Under the pieces are notes generated by a model. It was not told where the DNA came from and searched no databases. It saw only the letters and a list, made by a program, of their open reading frames with translations. Position numbers and translations under genes: made by a program. Below, in pieces: positions 61,476 through 64,000 of a DNA stretch of 64,000 nt; position 1 is the first letter of the stretch; each line of letters begins with the position of its first letter. Where the stretch lies: contig JAAEST010000020.1 of assembly GCA_024229115.1 (NCBI GenBank), positions 1 through 64,000 of the forward strand, given 5' to 3'. This DNA comes from Oligoflexia bacterium. Its GTDB lineage: Bacteria; Bdellovibrionota; Bacteriovoracia; Bacteriovoracales; Bacteriovoracaceae.

Positions 61476-62483
61476 ATGAAGAGTATCAAAGAAAAAGGAA
61501 TCCTCAACTATCTTCTAAATAACTCTTTTGAAGCTGATCAAGTTCTTAATGAACTTACAGAATTTAAGACATTTACCGTCAAAACACTCTATCCAGGCAT
61601 CTTTGAAATTAATCCAAAGACACAAGGTGATTGCCTGCTCGAAAGCTACGCTTTCTCGTGCGGAATCCATGGGAATGAAACAGCTCCGATAGAGATCGTC
61701 AGTGATATTCTCGATGATATATTCAATGAAAGAATGGAAGTGAAAAGCCGAATGCTGTTTATCTACGGAAATATTGAAGCTATGAAAGAGAGTAAAAGAG
61801 AGCTCTACTTCAATATGAATCGAATGTTCTCAGGCAATCATCAGACTCTTGATGAGAAAGAATGGGAGACAAAGAGATCTGTAGTAATTGAAAATGTTTT
61901 AAAAGACTTCTTTCAAAATCAAGGAACTGGTTGGCACTTTGATCTTCATACGGCCATCAGAAAAAGCATGATTAAAAGATTTGCAGTCGCCCCAATGAAA
62001 GGGACAGACTACAGTAACGAAGAGAAAAATGTTCTTAAAAATTTTGGGATTGAGGCCGTACTCTATATGCAGTCGAAGGCCACAACACTTAGCTACTACT
62101 CAGTTAATGAATGTCAGGCCAATGCCTTTACTCTAGAATTAGGAAAGGTAGAAAAGTTTGGAAATAATAAGAGAGAAGATTTTAAGAGAGCTGAAGAAGC
62201 GATTCGAAAAATTGTCTGTGGGAATTTTAAAGAACTCTTTCGAGATGAATCCAGTGAGTTAAAAGAGTTCGTGGTTAAAAATGAACTCCTGAAAGATCAT
62301 GATCAATATCAGCTATTAATTGAAAACAATACCCCGAACTTCACTTCCTACCCTAAGGGGAGTGTTATTCATAAAAGTCCTTTAGGTGATTACCTTACAA
62401 CGGGTGAGGAGTTTATAGTCTTTCCAAATCAGAATGTTCCAGTGGGTCAACGCACTGGTCTGATGCTTCAATTAAAAGTTTGA
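61476..62483 (+). CDS. astE: Succinylglutamate desuccinylase-like protein (AstE)
   Basis: A 335-residue AstE-family protein, the closest to true AstE of the four here. H65 and E68 (CGIHGNETAPIEI), 'LLFIYGN' style strand (here MLFIYGNIEAMK), 'NMNRMFSG', 'WHFDLHTAIRKS' (third ligand and substrate contacts) and 'ALTLELGK' style (here AFTLELGKVEKFG) match the family. AstE hydrolyses N-succinylglutamate to glutamate and succinate in the arginine succinyltransferase pathway; no other ast gene is near. A terminator hairpin overlaps its stop. Confidence 0.85.
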   Translation: MKSIKEKGILNYLLNNSFEADQVLNELTEFKTFTVKTLYPGIFEINPKTQGDCLLESYAFSCGIHGNETAPIEIVSDILDDIFNERMEVKSRMLFIYGNIEAMKESKRELYFNMNRMFSGNHQTLDEKEWETKRSVVIENVLKDFFQNQGTGWHFDLHTAIRKSMIKRFAVAPMKGTDYSNEEKNVLKNFGIEAVLYMQSKATTLSYYSVNECQANAFTLELGKVEKFGNNKREDFKRAEEAIRKIVCGNFKELFRDESSELKEFVVKNELLKDHDQYQLLIENNTPNFTSYPKGSVIHKSPLGDYLTTGEEFIVFPNQNVPVGQRTGLMLQLKV

Positions 62484-62497
62484 CTTATCAAACTTTT
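62474..62497 (+). terminator. Hairpin terminator overlapping the astE-like stop
   Basis: AAAAGTTTGA (62474-62483), loop CTTA, TCAAACTTTT (62488-62497): a perfect 10-base stem that includes the stop codon. No separate T-run follows, and the stem is AT-rich, so it is a moderate call. Confidence 0.5.
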
Positions 62498-62537
62498 AGT
62501 TTCATATATTAGATATAACAATCACAAGGACTAATAT

Positions 62538-63020
62538 ATGAAATACCTACTTCTTTTAACAATGCTTGCAACTCTTGGATGTGCTTCTCATAAGAAGTCA
62601 GTAGACGCAGATATTAACAACTATCGTGACCTCGCTGAAAAGATTGTAAGCTATGCCAAGACAAAGAATCCTGATCATAAAGTTTTAAGAAAAGATGCGG
62701 ATAAGCTCATCTCACTTGCGATGCCTATTCTCGATAAATTTGCAAAGATCAATCCTCAATGTAAGAGCTACTTAAAAGTAGTAAAGAAGAAAACTGCTGG
62801 AATGAAGAGATTAAACCTTGATCAAATTGAGCACAAGTTCCATGAAGGTCATGCTCTTCCTAAGGCAGCTGATAGATGTTCAAACGCAAAAGAGCTTGTA
62901 GTTCATCCAGCAACTGTTTATATCATTGGAAAATCAAAAGTTAATGCTGAAGGACAAGAGCAAGTAGTCGATGAACTTGATGAAGTTCTTGCTCACTTAG
63001 ATCTACTTTTAGAATACTAA
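62538..63020 (+). CDS. Lipoprotein of unknown function
   Basis: A 160-residue lipoprotein: signal MKYLLLLTMLATLGC, lipidated Cys 15. The mature part is helical and charged, with two more Cys (near 76 and 116) that may form a disulfide. No family is recognised. ACAAGGA lies upstream. It ends one base before the minus-strand gene's stop. Confidence 0.65.
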   Translation: MKYLLLLTMLATLGCASHKKSVDADINNYRDLAEKIVSYAKTKNPDHKVLRKDADKLISLAMPILDKFAKINPQCKSYLKVVKKKTAGMKRLNLDQIEHKFHEGHALPKAADRCSNAKELVVHPATVYIIGKSKVNAEGQEQVVDELDEVLAHLDLLLEY

Positions 63021-63560
63021 TTACTTCTTCGCAGGAGGGAAGCAGCTTTTATTCTTTTTTTGTACGGCCACTAAATAAAGAATAACAGAACTCTTCCCTT
63101 CTTTCTTTTCCATCTTCACACATGGGTCAGGATTCTTACTATACTCTTTATAAAACCAGTGATTCTTATACGTCTTCTTAGGTAAATGAAAAACTGAACT
63201 TTTATAGCGATTTGGAATTTCTTCTATCTTTAAATTCTTAAAACTATCTGTATCAAGATCAGGACAAAATCGAGAGATAACTTTCCCCCAAGCTCCTAGA
63301 GTTTTCTTATCAGAGAACTCTGTTCTAAATAATTTTCTTCCTACAGCAATTGCATATTGGTAATGACTATACTTTCCACTGAAGCCATGTGGGGATGTCC
63401 CCTTCACTTTTATTTTGCATTCTTTATCAAGACATTTAGTAATGATGACTCTTTCAACGGCCTTCTCATCTAGCTTTGGACAAATAGCATCCCACTGAAG
63501 TGTTCCAGAAAAGCTTGGAAATGAAAATAAAATAGCACTTGTAACTAACAATCGCTTCAT
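63021..63560 (-). CDS. Secreted Cys-rich protein of unknown function
   Basis: A 179-residue protein with a signal peptide (residues 1-18, ending SFSG). The mature part has seven or so Cys, Lys-rich text, and probably several disulfides. AAGGAG lies just upstream of the ATG. No family recognised. It is transcribed in the same direction as the dihydrouridine synthase gene upstream. Confidence 0.6.
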   Translation of the reverse strand: MKRLLVTSAILFSFPSFSGTLQWDAICPKLDEKAVERVIITKCLDKECKIKVKGTSPHGFSGKYSHYQYAIAVGRKLFRTEFSDKKTLGAWGKVISRFCPDLDTDSFKNLKIEEIPNRYKSSVFHLPKKTYKNHWFYKEYSKNPDPCVKMEKKEGKSSVILYLVAVQKKNKSCFPPAKK

Positions 63561-63590
63561 AACGACTCCTTAAACTAGTTACATTATAAA

Positions 63591-64000
63591 CTAATATGCT
63601 AATTCGGTGTAGTGACTTTGAAATAGTCCTGGTTTAGCAAAGAACTCAGAAATAATTTCTCTCTTTTCTTGGAAGTTCTTTCCCCTATTAAGACGTTTAT
63701 CTAGAGCATGGCCAAAATTAAGCCAAGGATGACTTACTCTAAGGTGAAAGTTGAACCGGCGAAGTCCATCTTTGTATTCAAAGTATTCTTCTAGGACATT
63801 CGTAAGATAGATAAGAGAACGACCGTATTCACTGGCCTCCTCTTCTTTTGTTTCTGGCGCCTTCCCTTCACAGCCTTCTGGAGGCTCAAATCCAAGTTTT
63901 TCTCCGATTTGCCAAAGGATCCATGGTCTTGATGTCAGTGCTCTACCTATCATCACACCATCACATCCGGTTTCTTCGAACATACGAAGAGCATCTTGAT
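63591..64000 (-). CDS. dus: tRNA-dihydrouridine synthase, C-terminal part
   Basis: The last 136 codons of a Dus protein; the frame is open through the right edge. It reads 'DALRMFEETGCDGVMIGRAL', the FMN-phosphate-binding region near the end of the TIM barrel, then 'RPWILWQIGEKLG' and a C-terminal helical domain for tRNA. The DusB type is favoured by 'TGCDGVMIGRA'. It reduces specific uridines of tRNA. The first part lies outside the window. Confidence 0.9.
   Translation of the reverse strand, partial: QDALRMFEETGCDGVMIGRALTSRPWILWQIGEKLGFEPPEGCEGKAPETKEEEASEYGRSLIYLTNVLEEYFEYKDGLRRFNFHLRVSHPWLNFGHALDKRLNRGKNFQEKREIISEFFAKPGLFQSHYTELAY

Noticed and set aside
1-64000. CRISPR array, tRNA, rRNA, prophage genes
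   Set aside because: I looked for regular repeats with spacers, clover-leaf arms with a TTC loop and phage structural genes, and saw none.

Overview
The window is a compact, AT-rich (roughly one third G+C by eye) chromosomal segment of a Gram-negative bacterium. Many exported proteins and lipoproteins, a complete Na+-translocating NADH:quinone reductase operon with its maturation genes, a FliA-type sigma factor, FecR/TPR-barrel pairs and tandem PspC domains fit a marine member of the Bdellovibrionota, most likely the Bacteriovoracaceae (Halobacteriovorax-like). That assignment is an inference from gene content; no rRNA is present to test it.

Layout. 0-3 kb: the end of an IS3-family element has inserted into, and cut short, a secreted Ig-like-repeat protein gene that follows a small lipoprotein gene. 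3-7.3 kb: a winged-helix regulator, a PspA/IM30-like coiled-coil protein, a polytopic membrane protein and a phospholipase-D-type enzyme form a candidate membrane-stress module with two copies of a palindromic operator. 7.4-9.8 kb: a YefM/ParE-like toxin-antitoxin pair, a secreted GEAH-motif protein and an MNT-HEPN pair. 10.6 kb: a tiny 51-aa gene with its own promoter and terminator. 10.8-23.6 kb: sucA-sucB-lpd (2-oxoglutarate dehydrogenase), then nqrABCDEF-apbE-nqrM.

23.7-32.6 kb: YchJ-like protein, methyltransferase, MATE transporter, small membrane protein and two-TM ion channel (one direction), a DnaQ-DinG fusion helicase with Fe-S cysteines, and BolA, monothiol glutaredoxin and a secreted HExxH protein (other direction). 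32.6-36 kb: a LysR regulator, an ATP-grasp-like protein and an AstE/AspA-type deacylase in one operon. 36-42.6 kb: an acidic secreted peptide, YebC, a CFI-box-CTERM-like secreted protein, a rhodanese lipoprotein, a class IV aminotransferase, rpsD, a NadD-like protein and a RarD-like transporter. 43-47.4 kb: a YiiX-like hydrolase and an M20-OlsB-OlsA operon for ornithine lipid.

47.4-64 kb: a PLD/M14/alpha-beta-hydrolase operon, dtd with an FHA protein, three further zinc deacylases or carboxypeptidases of the AstE/M14 type in total after the one at 33 kb, a FecR plus TPR-barrel pair, two glycosyltransferases, PspC with a divergent ribbon-helix-helix regulator, a receiver-domain protein, a secreted metallophosphatase, fliA, lipoprotein and secreted genes, and the C-terminal part of a dihydrouridine synthase running off the right edge.

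The recurring theme is envelope maintenance: PspA and PspC, two PLD enzymes, an acyltransferase pair, and four AstE/M14-type hydrolases in 64 kb. The most promising undescribed units are the PspA/membrane/PLD module with its paired operators, the LysR/ATP-grasp/deacylase operon, and the M20-OlsB-OlsA operon.
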